Notes: a model not told the origin generated them from the letters alone. Numbered from the stretch's first letter, positions 1-6,103 are shown. The stretch: 11,827 bases of DNA from Candidatus Hydrothermarchaeota archaeon (GCA_015520145.1 WAQR01000027.1:1-11827); one strand, 5' to 3'. Program-made: numbers and translations.

Positions 1-60
1 CTTTCTAATCCGTTCACCTTCGTAGATTAGACCTACGTCAACTGGTATATCTTTGTCCAT
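1..60 (-). CDS. cdhC: CO dehydrogenase/acetyl-CoA synthase beta subunit, N-terminal fragment (probable)
   Basis: The first 20 codons of a minus-strand gene are visible; the rest lies beyond the left edge. The reading frame starts at the ATG complementary to 58-60 and has no stop to base 1. A GAGGTG Shine-Dalgarno site (complement of 69-74) lies 8 bases upstream and supports this start. The peptide contains VDVGLIYEGERIRK, which resembles, from memory, the start of CdhC, where an 'EGERhRKE' segment opens the protein. CdhC carries the nickel-iron A-cluster of the acetyl-CoA decarbonylase/synthase complex and makes or cleaves acetyl-CoA in methanogens, ANME archaea and Archaeoglobus. It lies on the same strand as cofE, 165 bases further on, and probably has its own promoter. 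The name rests on one short motif, so it is only moderately supported; that a gene starts here is more certain. Confidence 0.5.
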   Translation of the reverse strand, partial: MDKDIPVDVGLIYEGERIRK

Positions 61-107
61 ATCAATAACACCTCATACATCATGATTTTTTATGACAATA
101 GTCGCTT

Positions 108-120
108 GTGGTATAAAAGA
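108..120 (-). promoter_or_regulatory. TATA-like element for the cdhC-like gene
   Basis: On the minus strand this reads CTTTTATACC in context, a good archaeal TATA box. Transcription starting about 26 bases downstream would begin near base 89, giving a leader of about 30 bases that includes the GAGGTG ribosome site at 69-74. A second A-rich candidate (complement of 85-94) is too close to the start codon to include that ribosome site. Inference from position and composition only. Confidence 0.4.
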
Positions 121-225
121 TTAACGTCTTTTGAACATCTGAAAAATGAAGTCTCATATTTTTGTCCCACAGCCGGTTTTTGCGGATGGATTCCGTTCGT
201 AGAACTGGAGAGATATCCTGGAAGG

Positions 226-990
226 CTATCTAAATACATCTTCACTCCTACATCTCAACAAATCTGCAGCCGTCCCCTCTCCTCTAAAATCGAGTCCTTT
301 AATCACCACCACTGCAACCTTCTCACCTGCCTCACCCATCAGCAGGGAGGCAGTCGAAGCGAGCATATCTGCAACTGCAACTCGTGTCACCATAAGTCTC
401 CGTCCGTAGATGTCCCGCTCCCCTCTTCTGTCCCACAGTGCCTTTATACCTGATGCCCCGATAGCAATACCCACAGACCCGTTCCTAAACGCCCTGCCAA
501 AGGAGTCGGCTATTACCACTCCAATCCCTTTTATATTGTACCACTCCTCAAGCGCATTTCGAATCACACTAGCACTCCTATCAGGATCTTCTGGCAGAAG
601 TTTCGCACACCCCTCCCTGATATTGCTCTGGTCGATTCCTGCATTTGCACAGACAAAACCTCCTTTTGTCTCGGTGATTATTAAATTTTCACCAACCCTC
701 AAAATTTCATTTGACTCTCCTAGAATAAGCTCCACAAGTCGTGGATCCTTGCCGGTCTTTTTTGCCAAATCTTCCGCTTTGGATGAAGGGGAAACATCAG
801 CAAGCCTGACAACCCTGCCCTCAGCTTTCGAGATGATCTTCTCTGTAACAACGATTATATCTCCCTCTTCAAGGGATATTCCTTGTTCATCAATCGCCCT
901 GCAGATTATACCTGGGATGTCACTCCCTTTCTCAACTATTGGTATGTTCAAAATGCCAAATGCCTCGATCTTCAAAGCCAAAGGAATCAC
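226..990 (-). CDS. cofE: Coenzyme F420:L-glutamate ligase
   Basis: This enzyme adds glutamate residues to F420-0 using GTP, making the polyglutamylated coenzyme F420 used as hydride carrier by methanogens and relatives. The 254-residue length matches the single-domain archaeal CofE family. Family landmarks seen in order: SKAEG at residues 54-58, ANAGIDQSN at 115-123 and DSFGRAFRNG at 162-171 (acidic residues in the last two are in the metal/GTP-binding region of known CofE), then a GRRLMVTRVAVAD segment near 196-208. The start is GTG (complement of 988-990); the codon just before it is TGA, so no longer start is possible. No Shine-Dalgarno site is visible, and a TATA-like tract at 1015-1028 would place the transcript start within a few bases of the GTG, so the mRNA is probably nearly leaderless. 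It lies 38 bases after the 61-aa membrane protein and upstream of the cdhC-like gene. Confidence 0.93.
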   Translation of the reverse strand: MIPLALKIEAFGILNIPIVEKGSDIPGIICRAIDEQGISLEEGDIIVVTEKIISKAEGRVVRLADVSPSSKAEDLAKKTGKDPRLVELILGESNEILRVGENLIITETKGGFVCANAGIDQSNIREGCAKLLPEDPDRSASVIRNALEEWYNIKGIGVVIADSFGRAFRNGSVGIAIGASGIKALWDRRGERDIYGRRLMVTRVAVADMLASTASLLMGEAGEKVAVVVIKGLDFRGEGTAADLLRCRSEDVFR

Positions 991-1014
991 TCAATTATGA
1001 TAATATTTCATGTG

Positions 1015-1028
1015 TTAATATATTTTTT
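1015..1028 (-). promoter_or_regulatory. TATA-like element before cofE
   Basis: The minus strand reads AAAAAATATATTAA here. Its centre is about 30 bases from the GTG of cofE, and cofE has no ribosome site. This suggests a leaderless or near-leaderless transcript rather than simple read-through from the gene upstream. Confidence 0.4.
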
Positions 1029-1214
1029 CTATTGACGAGGTGGGGGGACATCCGAGATACTGTCCTTTAGCTGTTTCAATTCGTCGGATGCCAATCTAAA
1101 TCTGTCTTTCATCTGTTTTAATTCCCTTGTCAGACGGTTAACATAACTTAGCATTATGATGTTTATAAAGATACTTAAAAGGAATAATGTAATAAGATCC
1201 ATGGTTGTGTCCAA
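1029..1214 (-). CDS. 61-aa single-pass membrane microprotein
   Basis: Family not recognised. The protein has a short N-terminus, one hydrophobic helix at about residues 6-24, then a charged amphipathic stretch at about 27-53 with heptad-like spacing of L, M and I that should form a coiled coil, and a proline-rich tail (VPPPRQ). The layout suggests a small membrane-anchored protein that self-associates or holds a partner; the larger charged part being cytoplasmic is a guess. The start is probably TTG (complement of 1212-1214): an exact AGGTGAT ribosome site (complement of 1221-1227) sits 6 bases upstream of it. The in-frame ATG four codons later has no ribosome site at normal spacing. It is encoded 38 bases upstream of cofE on the same strand, but nothing links it to F420. 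Confidence 0.7.
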   Translation of the reverse strand: MDTTMDLITLFLLSIFINIIMLSYVNRLTRELKQMKDRFRLASDELKQLKDSISDVPPPRQ

Positions 1215-1255
1215 TTAATAATCACCTTTGTGTCCATTTTATATCTATTATCAAT

Positions 1256-1269
1256 ATCTTTATAAATAG
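1256..1269 (-). promoter_or_regulatory. TATA-like element for the 61-aa protein
   Basis: The minus strand reads CTATTTATAAAG around here. A start about 26 bases downstream would fall near 1236, just ahead of the AGGTGAT ribosome site at 1221-1227, which is a coherent leader. Confidence 0.4.
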
Positions 1270-1355
1270 AAAAAATATGTTATTATACTTAACTTTTTCG
1301 GGAAACACTAAATTGTGTTCTAGCCCTAGCCAATAATTGCCTTACACACCGTTTT

Positions 1356-1400
1356 TATATACGATACACGAGCTATATACGATACACGAGCAACACGAGC
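1356..1400. repeat. 18-bp perfect tandem duplication with a partial third copy
   Basis: The unit TATATACGATACACGAGC occurs at 1356-1373 and again without a gap at 1374-1391. A truncated third copy, ACACGAGC, follows at 1393-1400. Each full copy starts with a TATA-like run, so a promoter-like element has been doubled. Confidence 0.95.
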
Positions 1401-1433
1401 ACAGGAGTTGAATAGTTTAGTTTCTGATGTGGC

Positions 1434-1459
1434 CGCACATTGTTAACGCACATTGTTAA
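1434..1459. repeat. 13-bp perfect tandem duplication
   Basis: CGCACATTGTTAA at 1434-1446 is repeated exactly at 1447-1459. The junction makes a GTTAAC palindrome. Directly after it, TACATGA occurs twice 10 bases apart (1462 and 1472). Confidence 0.95.
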
Positions 1460-1521
1460 TTTACATGACTATACATGATTGTAGGTTCACCCAATTGGCC
1501 TTAACGCCCTAACTTCCCAAT

Positions 1522-1540
1522 AATCTGACAATCTGACAAT
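1522..1540. repeat. 8-bp perfect tandem duplication
   Basis: AATCTGAC at 1522-1529 is repeated at 1530-1537, followed by a third partial AAT. It lies just upstream of the queF promoter. Confidence 0.9.
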
Positions 1541-1553
1541 TCCAGACGAAGAG

Positions 1554-1567
1554 AAAGTTTTTTAAAT
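1554..1567 (+). promoter_or_regulatory. BRE/TATA-like promoter of queF
   Basis: A purine-rich GAAAG followed by TTTTTTAAAT resembles an archaeal BRE plus TATA box. A start about 26 bases downstream falls near 1588, so the transcript would begin after the TTG at 1589 or right at it. This supports the downstream ATG at 1607 as the real queF start. Confidence 0.5.
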
Positions 1568-1606
1568 TGAAAGAGAGCAACAGGTGCATTGAAACAGGTG
1601 ATGCAA

Positions 1607-1999
1607 ATGCCGGTATCAGAGTATGAGGGCAGACAGGAATATGTCAAAACGATAGACCTGCCAGGGATAGAGACCGTTGAGAATAAATATCAGAACGAAG
1701 AATATGAGATTGAAATAGAATATCCTGAGTTTACAACACTCTGCCCCAAAACGAAACTCCCGGATTTTGCAACTATAAAGATAACATATTCGCCTGCAAA
1801 GAGACTGGTAGAGCTGAAATCCTTTAAACTCTATCTTGTGGCATTTAGAGATATAGGTTTCTTCCATGAGAACTTTACAAACAGGATACTCGACGATTTC
1901 ATTAAAGCTGCAAAACCAAAATGGGCAAATATAGAAGTAAAAGTAAATAACCGTGGCGGAATATATACGACAGTAAGGCGGTCATATAGGAGAGACTGA
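1607..1999 (+). CDS. queF: NADPH-dependent 7-cyano-7-deazaguanine reductase (QueF family)
   Basis: QueF enzymes reduce the nitrile preQ0 to the amine preQ1 with NADPH; archaeal QueF-like relatives instead use ammonia to make archaeosine on tRNA. The protein is a 130-residue single T-fold domain of the short (type I) form. Catalytic Cys46 in LCPKTKLPDFA and Asp53 are present, as are the substrate-binding pair His87-Glu88 in GFFHENF. The Cys-to-Glu spacing of 42 residues equals that of B. subtilis QueF (55 to 97). Residues 69-76, ELKSFKLY, match the canonical NADPH motif E(S/L)K(S/A)hK(L/Y)(Y/F/W) exactly, favouring a true nitrile reductase. Start: ATG 1607 is chosen because AGGTGAT at 1596-1602 lies just ahead of it; a TTG at 1589 and an ATG at 1601 are in-frame alternatives with worse context. 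The tRNA-Pro gene follows 55 bases downstream. Confidence 0.9.
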   Translation: MPVSEYEGRQEYVKTIDLPGIETVENKYQNEEYEIEIEYPEFTTLCPKTKLPDFATIKITYSPAKRLVELKSFKLYLVAFRDIGFFHENFTNRILDDFIKAAKPKWANIEVKVNNRGGIYTTVRRSYRRD

Positions 2000-2032
2000 T
2001 TTGATAGGTCAGTTCTCTATCTCCATGATCAA

Positions 2033-2056
2033 AAAACTTAAAGGAAAACTTAAAGG
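2033..2056 (+). repeat. 12-bp perfect tandem duplication spanning the tRNA 5' boundary
   Basis: AAAACTTAAAGG at 2033-2044 is repeated exactly at 2045-2056. The second copy contributes the first two bases (GG) of the tRNA. Each copy carries a CTTAAA core that could serve as an AT-rich promoter element; the upstream A-run at 2031-2042 is the better placed of the two. Confidence 0.93.
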
Positions 2057-2129
2057 GGCTATAGGGTAGCCTGGTCTATCCTCGTGGCTTTGGGAGCCAT
2101 GGACCCCGGTTCGAATCCGGGTAGCCCCA
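2055..2129 (+). tRNA. tRNA-Pro(TGG)
   Basis: The cloverleaf is clear by eye. The acceptor stem GGGGCTA (2055-2061) pairs with TAGCCCC (2122-2128), followed by discriminator A2129. The anticodon stem GTGGC (2084-2088) pairs with GCCAT (2096-2100) around the loop TTTGGGA, giving anticodon TGG at 2091-2093 with G37 as expected for proline. The T arm CCCGG/CCGGG encloses TTCGAAT. The 3' CCA is not encoded, as is common in archaea, and there is no intron. It reads all four proline codons if U34 wobbles freely. It lies between queF and icd on the same strand and is followed by a T-run. Confidence 0.96.
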
Positions 2130-2136
2130 TTTTTAT
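2130..2136 (+). terminator. Oligo-T stop signal after tRNA-Pro
   Basis: Five T residues followed by A and T lie directly after the discriminator base. This is typical of archaeal T-rich termination and sits just before the ribosome site of icd, so icd may be read by partial read-through or from elements upstream. Confidence 0.45.
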
Positions 2137-2152
2137 CTAAGGAGAATAAACA

Positions 2153-3418
2153 ATGAGACCTGTGAGGTTTGACGTGAGGTTTGACGAACTAAAAGAACCT
2201 GAAGACGGAGAGAAGATAGAGATCATTGATGGAAGACTGTCTGTCCCTGATAACCCTGTAATACCCTATATCGAAGGTGACGGTATCGGGCCAGACATAA
2301 CAAACGTAGCCAGGAAAGTCATATCAGCAGCGGTCGAGAAGGCATACAGCGGCAGGAAGAGGGTTGTCTGGCTTGAGATTTTTGCAGGCGAAAAGGGCAA
2401 AAAACGGTACGGCGATTTCCTGCCAGACGACACACTAAACGCAATACGGCACTATAAGGTGGCGTTGAAAGGCCCGCTTACAACACCTGTCGGCGGCGGG
2501 TACAGGAGCTTGAATGTCACCATAAGGCAGGTACTCGACCTGTACGCATGTGTGAGACCTGTCTACTATATCCCCGGTGTCCCAAGCCCGGTGAAACATC
2601 CTGAAAAGATGGACATCGTAATCTTTAGAGAGAACACCGAGGACGTCTATGCAGGTATCGAATGGAGAGCTGGCAGCCAGGAGGCATTAAAGGTCATAGA
2701 TTTCATGAAAAACGAGTTCGGGATAGAGATCCGCCCGGATTCCGGCATCGGGCTAAAGCCCATGAGCAAATTCGGGACAAAGAGGCTTGTCAAAAAGGCA
2801 GTAAACTATGCAGTTGAAATGGGCAGGAAAAGCGTTACCATTGTACATAAAGGCAACGTGATGAAATATACAGAAGGGGCATTCAGGGACTGGGCTTACG
2901 AGGTCTGCAGGGAGGAGTTCGGGGATAAAACGATAACCGAGGACGAACTTTTCAGTGAATACGGCGGCAGCCAGCCAGAAGGGAAGGTCGTCATAAAAGA
3001 CAGGATTGCAGACAACATGTTCCAGCAGCTTCTAACCCGTACTGACGAATACGATGTCCTCGCGATGCCAAACCTTGACGGGGATTATATGAGCGATGCG
3101 GCCGCGGGGCAGATCGGGGGGCTTGGTATTGCACCAGGCGCAAATATTGGAGACTATATCGGCGTATTCGAGGCCACCCACGGGACAGCACCAAAGTATG
3201 CAGGACTTGACAGGGTCAACCCCTCATCGATTATCCTCTCAGGGATGATGATGCTCGAGCACATCGGCTGGAAGGATGCAGCAGGACTGATATTTGAGGG
3301 ATTAAAGAAAACTATCGAACAAAAGACAGTAACCTACGACCTGGAAAGGCAGATGGAAGGCGCGACCAGGGTGAAGACGTCAGAGTTTGGTGAGTGCATT
3401 ATTAGGAATATATATTAA
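2153..3418 (+). CDS. icd: Isocitrate dehydrogenase (NADP+)
   Basis: Oxidative decarboxylation of isocitrate to 2-oxoglutarate; in F420-type anaerobes it mainly supplies 2-oxoglutarate for glutamate. The 421-residue protein matches the bacterial type I homodimeric enzyme (E. coli 416 aa), shifted by 4-6 residues. Isocitrate-binding residues are all present: Ser119, Asn121 and Arg125 in RSLNVTIR, then Arg135, Arg159, Tyr166 (NTEDVYAG), Lys233 (VHKGNVMKYTEGA), Asp287, Asp311 and Asp315. NADP rather than NAD use is indicated by Lys348-Tyr349 in HGTAPKYAG and Arg399, the equivalents of E. coli Lys344, Tyr345 and Arg395. The ATG has a strong AAGGAGA ribosome site at 2139-2145, 7 bases upstream. Ser119 corresponds to the serine phosphorylated by AceK in enterics, but no kinase gene is seen. 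It converges on gyrA with 6 bases between the stops. Confidence 0.96.
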   Translation: MRPVRFDVRFDELKEPEDGEKIEIIDGRLSVPDNPVIPYIEGDGIGPDITNVARKVISAAVEKAYSGRKRVVWLEIFAGEKGKKRYGDFLPDDTLNAIRHYKVALKGPLTTPVGGGYRSLNVTIRQVLDLYACVRPVYYIPGVPSPVKHPEKMDIVIFRENTEDVYAGIEWRAGSQEALKVIDFMKNEFGIEIRPDSGIGLKPMSKFGTKRLVKKAVNYAVEMGRKSVTIVHKGNVMKYTEGAFRDWAYEVCREEFGDKTITEDELFSEYGGSQPEGKVVIKDRIADNMFQQLLTRTDEYDVLAMPNLDGDYMSDAAAGQIGGLGIAPGANIGDYIGVFEATHGTAPKYAGLDRVNPSSIILSGMMMLEHIGWKDAAGLIFEGLKKTIEQKTVTYDLERQMEGATRVKTSEFGECIIRNIY

Positions 3419-3430
3419 TCTTTATTAATC
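3411..3430. repeat. 10-bp tandem duplication holding both the icd and gyrA stop codons
   Basis: TATATTAATC (3411-3420) and TTTATTAATC (3421-3430) differ at one base. Each contains the palindrome ATTAAT. The first copy supplies the TAA of icd (3416-3418); the second supplies, on the other strand, the TAA of gyrA (complement of 3425-3427). Confidence 0.85.
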
Positions 3431-5896
3431 CTCTCCATTGTCCACAACGACCTTTGCAATAGCCACCACGCTGTCACCTTCATGGAGCTTCATTATCGTG
3501 ACACCCTGGGTATTTCTCCCGATTACAGGTATCTGTTTAACAGGTACCCTGATAATGATGCCGTCTGAACTTGTCAGCATCACTTCGTTATCGTCCCTTA
3601 CACCTTCCAGGCCGACCACCAGGCCGTTCCTGGTGCTTGGGATGATATTTATAACACCCTTACCACCGCGTTTGTGGATGGGATAGTCAGATGCCCTGGT
3701 ACGCTTCCCGTACCCGTTTTCTGTAACCGCCAGGATGGTCATACCCTCTTCGACGACCTCCATCCCGATGACCTCATCTTTCTCTCTAAGCGTAATCCCT
3801 CTGACCCCCTGTGCAGCGCGTCCCATTGGCCTCACATCAGATTCCATGAAATGGATTGCCTTGCCGTATCTCGTGCCCAGGATAATCTCCTGGTTCCCGT
3901 CTGTCTGCTTTACCTTTACAAGTTCATTGTCGTCCACCAGTTTGATGGCGATTATCCCGCCCTTTCTCGGATTCTTGAATGCTGAAAGCGGGGTTTTTTT
4001 AACCGTGCCATTTTTTGTCGCCATGAACAGGTACCTCGTTTCATCAAACTCCTTTACAGGCATGTTTGCGGTTATTCTCTCTCCCTGCTCCAGTTCCAGG
4101 AGGTTTACTATCGCCTTGCCTTTTGAATACCTGCCCGCGGTGGGTATCTCATAGACCTTTTTCCAGTAGAGCTTGCCACGATTTGAGAAGAACAGCATAT
4201 AATCATGGGTCGAGGCGACATGGATGTCTGCAACCGTGTCGGTCTCCTTTGTCTCCATACCGATTATCCCTTTACCGCCCCTCCTCTGCATCCTGTACGT
4301 GTTTACCGGCAGCTTTTTTATGTATCCGCTGTTTGTAACCGTGACCACCATATCCTCTTCTGCGATGAGGTCCTCCATACCAATCTCGCCAACGTCGTCC
4401 AGGATCTCAGTCCTCCTCTCGTCACCATACCTGGCTTTAAGCTCAAGAAGCTCGTCTTTGATAATCTTGAGCACCTTCTCCTCGCTTGCAAGAATCCCTT
4501 TAAGCCTTGCAATCTCTTTTATGAGATCCTTGTACTCCTGGTCAATCTTCTCTCTTTCAAGGGCGGTCAGCCTCTGTAGCTTCATGTCCAGGATTGCCTG
4601 GGATTGTTCGACTGTCAGGCTGAACCGGGATACGAGTCCCCTCCTGGCGTCGTCCACACTTTTGGCTGTCTTTATCAGTTTTATTACCCTGTCGATATGT
4701 TCCAGGGCAATCTTTAGCCCCATAAGGATATGTGCCCTCTTCTCAGCCTTATCAAGCTCGAATCTGGTCCTTCTTGTGATGACGTCTTTTCGGTGTTTGA
4801 TGAACTGTGCGATTGTCTCTTTTAAGTTCAGGACCTTTGGCTCGCCGTCAACTAATGCGAGATTTATTATCCCGAACGTGACTTCCATCTGTGTATGTTT
4901 CAAGAGCTGGTTTAGCACAATCTCCTGTACCGCGCTGCCTTTGAGCTCGATTACCACCCTCATCCCGTCCCTGTCAGACTCGTCTCTAAGGTCTGCAATA
5001 CCTTCAATACTCTTTGCCCTGACAAGGTCTGCGATGCTTTCAATCAGTCTTGCCTTGTTTACCTGGTACGGGAGTTCTGTAATGATTATCCGCTGCTTTT
5101 TTCCCCTGCCCGCTTCCTCAAATGATGTCTTTGCACGGACTTTTATTGTCCCGCGTCCGGTCTCGTATGCGTTACGTATGCCCTTTCTGCCGATTATAAA
5201 ACCGCCTGTCGGAAAATCAGGGCCTTTTATCAGGGTCATCAGCCGGGATAGTGAGACCTCCGGGTTGTCGATGACCTCCACGATAGAGTCGATGACCTCA
5301 TTCGGGTTGTGTGGCGGTATGTTGGTCGCCATCCCGACGGCTATCCCGGACGAGCCGTTTATGAGCAGGTTTGGAAACCTCCCTGGCAGAACTGACGGCT
5401 CTTTTAACGATTCGTCAAAATTCGGTACAAAGTCCACTGTATCCTTGTCGATATCTACAAGGAGTTCCCCTGCAACCTTGGCAAGTCTGGCTTCTGTATA
5501 TCTCATCGCGGCAGCAGCATCGCCGTCTACTGAACCGAAGTTCCCCTGCCCGTCGATTAGAGGACAGCGCAGTGAGAAGTCCTGGACCATCCTTACAAGT
5601 GCATCATAGACCGCAATATCGCCGTGTGGATGGTATTTTCCGAGCACCTCACCTACGATCCTCGCACACTTCTTGTGCGGTCTGTTGGAGGTTATCCCAA
5701 GCTCGTTCATTGCATAGAGTATCCTTCTATGAACCGGTTTGAGTCCGTCTCTTACATCAGGTAGTGCCCTGCCGACGATAACACTCATGGCATAATCTAT
5801 GTAAGATTTCTTCATCTCGTCTTCGATGTTCACAGGTATTACTTTCTCTTTTTCCCTGGCTGTTTCGCCTGCATCTGCTGTGTCAGATTCGTCCAT
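3425..5896 (-). CDS. gyrA: DNA gyrase subunit A
   Basis: The breakage-reunion subunit of type IIA topoisomerase, which with GyrB introduces negative supercoils. The 823-residue protein has the standard plan: winged-helix/tower core at about 30-505 with catalytic Tyr133 in AAMRYTEARL and the preceding Arg132, a coiled coil at about 380-490, and a C-terminal beta-pinwheel from about 510. The seven-residue GyrA box QRRGGKG at 537-543 is intact, which marks gyrase rather than topoisomerase IV; a related HKRGGKG occurs in a later blade. Archaeal gyrase is regarded as acquired from bacteria. Ile94 in HGDIAVYD occupies the quinolone-contact position Ser83 of E. coli, while Asp98 (E. coli Asp87) is kept. 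The ATG is supported by GGAGGAT about 9 bases upstream. gyrB, often adjacent, is not in the window. Confidence 0.97.
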   Translation of the reverse strand: MDESDTADAGETAREKEKVIPVNIEDEMKKSYIDYAMSVIVGRALPDVRDGLKPVHRRILYAMNELGITSNRPHKKCARIVGEVLGKYHPHGDIAVYDALVRMVQDFSLRCPLIDGQGNFGSVDGDAAAAMRYTEARLAKVAGELLVDIDKDTVDFVPNFDESLKEPSVLPGRFPNLLINGSSGIAVGMATNIPPHNPNEVIDSIVEVIDNPEVSLSRLMTLIKGPDFPTGGFIIGRKGIRNAYETGRGTIKVRAKTSFEEAGRGKKQRIIITELPYQVNKARLIESIADLVRAKSIEGIADLRDESDRDGMRVVIELKGSAVQEIVLNQLLKHTQMEVTFGIINLALVDGEPKVLNLKETIAQFIKHRKDVITRRTRFELDKAEKRAHILMGLKIALEHIDRVIKLIKTAKSVDDARRGLVSRFSLTVEQSQAILDMKLQRLTALEREKIDQEYKDLIKEIARLKGILASEEKVLKIIKDELLELKARYGDERRTEILDDVGEIGMEDLIAEEDMVVTVTNSGYIKKLPVNTYRMQRRGGKGIIGMETKETDTVADIHVASTHDYMLFFSNRGKLYWKKVYEIPTAGRYSKGKAIVNLLELEQGERITANMPVKEFDETRYLFMATKNGTVKKTPLSAFKNPRKGGIIAIKLVDDNELVKVKQTDGNQEIILGTRYGKAIHFMESDVRPMGRAAQGVRGITLREKDEVIGMEVVEEGMTILAVTENGYGKRTRASDYPIHKRGGKGVINIIPSTRNGLVVGLEGVRDDNEVMLTSSDGIIIRVPVKQIPVIGRNTQGVTIMKLHEGDSVVAIAKVVVDNGED

Positions 5897-5937
5897 CTGT
5901 CCGGTATCCTCCAGTAGTGGTTGTTGCTCTCACCAAA

Positions 5938-5952
5938 CTTAAAAATGTTTCC
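5938..5952 (-). promoter_or_regulatory. BRE/TATA-like promoter of gyrA
   Basis: Read on the minus strand, GGGAAAC is followed by ATTTTTAAG, a plausible BRE plus TATA box. A start about 26 bases on, near 5918, would leave a short leader containing the GGAGGAT ribosome site. It lies in the 207-base divergent spacer shared with the CBS protein. Confidence 0.5.
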
Positions 5953-6041
5953 CTACCTGTCATTTTGTTGTCTTTATGGACCGACCGTTATAAGACCTGT
6001 TATGATGACTGTTTGGGAATGTTGACAGGAGTGTAAACTTA

Positions 6042-6080
6042 ATCTATAAGTATAATAATCCATCTTCATTTTATTAATAA
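6042..6080 (+). promoter_or_regulatory. AT-rich promoter region of the CBS-domain gene
   Basis: Two TATA-like stretches are present: TCTATAAGTATA near 6042-6053 and TTTATTAATA near 6070-6079. The first would start a transcript near 6073 with a leader that holds the AGGTGG ribosome site; the second would start near 6100, at the gene itself. I cannot choose between them. Confidence 0.35.
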
Positions 6081-6103
6081 GACAGGACAGGTAGGTGGTT
6101 TTG

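Larger units (their letters stand above)
1215..1606. other. Gene-free divergent promoter region rich in short tandem duplications
   Basis: No convincing coding frame exists between the 61-aa protein (minus) and queF (plus). The stretch holds the promoters of both and a series of head-to-tail duplications: TAGCCC/TAGCCA at 1321-1332, an 18-base unit at 1356-1391, a 13-base unit at 1434-1459, an imperfect 10-base unit at 1462-1481 and an 8-base unit at 1522-1537. A weak hairpin (AACAC/GTGTT with a 6-base loop) lies at 1304-1319. I see no RNA gene or riboswitch. Confidence 0.6.

Noticed and set aside
115..132. Hairpin AAAAGA-TTAACG-TCTTTT between cofE and the cdhC-like gene
   Set aside because: The 6-base A/T-rich stem is weak and it overlaps a better explained TATA element.
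82..453. 123-codon plus-strand frame across the cofE 3' end and spacer
   Set aside because: Cysteine- and histidine-rich chance frame running antisense into cofE and over the promoter of the cdhC-like gene; no ribosome site.
410..1000. 196-codon plus-strand frame opposite cofE
   Set aside because: It mirrors cofE in another frame, has no ribosome site and no recognisable fold; cofE has its family motifs.
1356..1540. Possible CRISPR array
   Set aside because: The repeats are of different sequence and length, lie head to tail without spacers, and occur mostly as single pairs.
1500..1606. PreQ1 riboswitch before queF
   Set aside because: The predicted leader is under about 20 bases and no aptamer-like hairpin with an A-rich tail is visible.
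2055..2129. Intron in tRNA-Pro, common in archaea
   Set aside because: The anticodon stem and 7-base loop are contiguous and the gene is 75 bases long.
4224..5609. 461-codon open frame on the plus strand opposite gyrA
   Set aside because: The product is a low-complexity serine- and isoleucine-rich chain with no domain, it lies entirely antisense to an unmistakable gyrA, and the openness follows from gyrA codon use.
5988..6011. Another 12-bp tandem pair (TTATAAGACCTG / TTATGATGACTG) in the gyrA-CBS spacer
   Set aside because: Only 8 of 12 bases agree, which is too weak to separate from chance.
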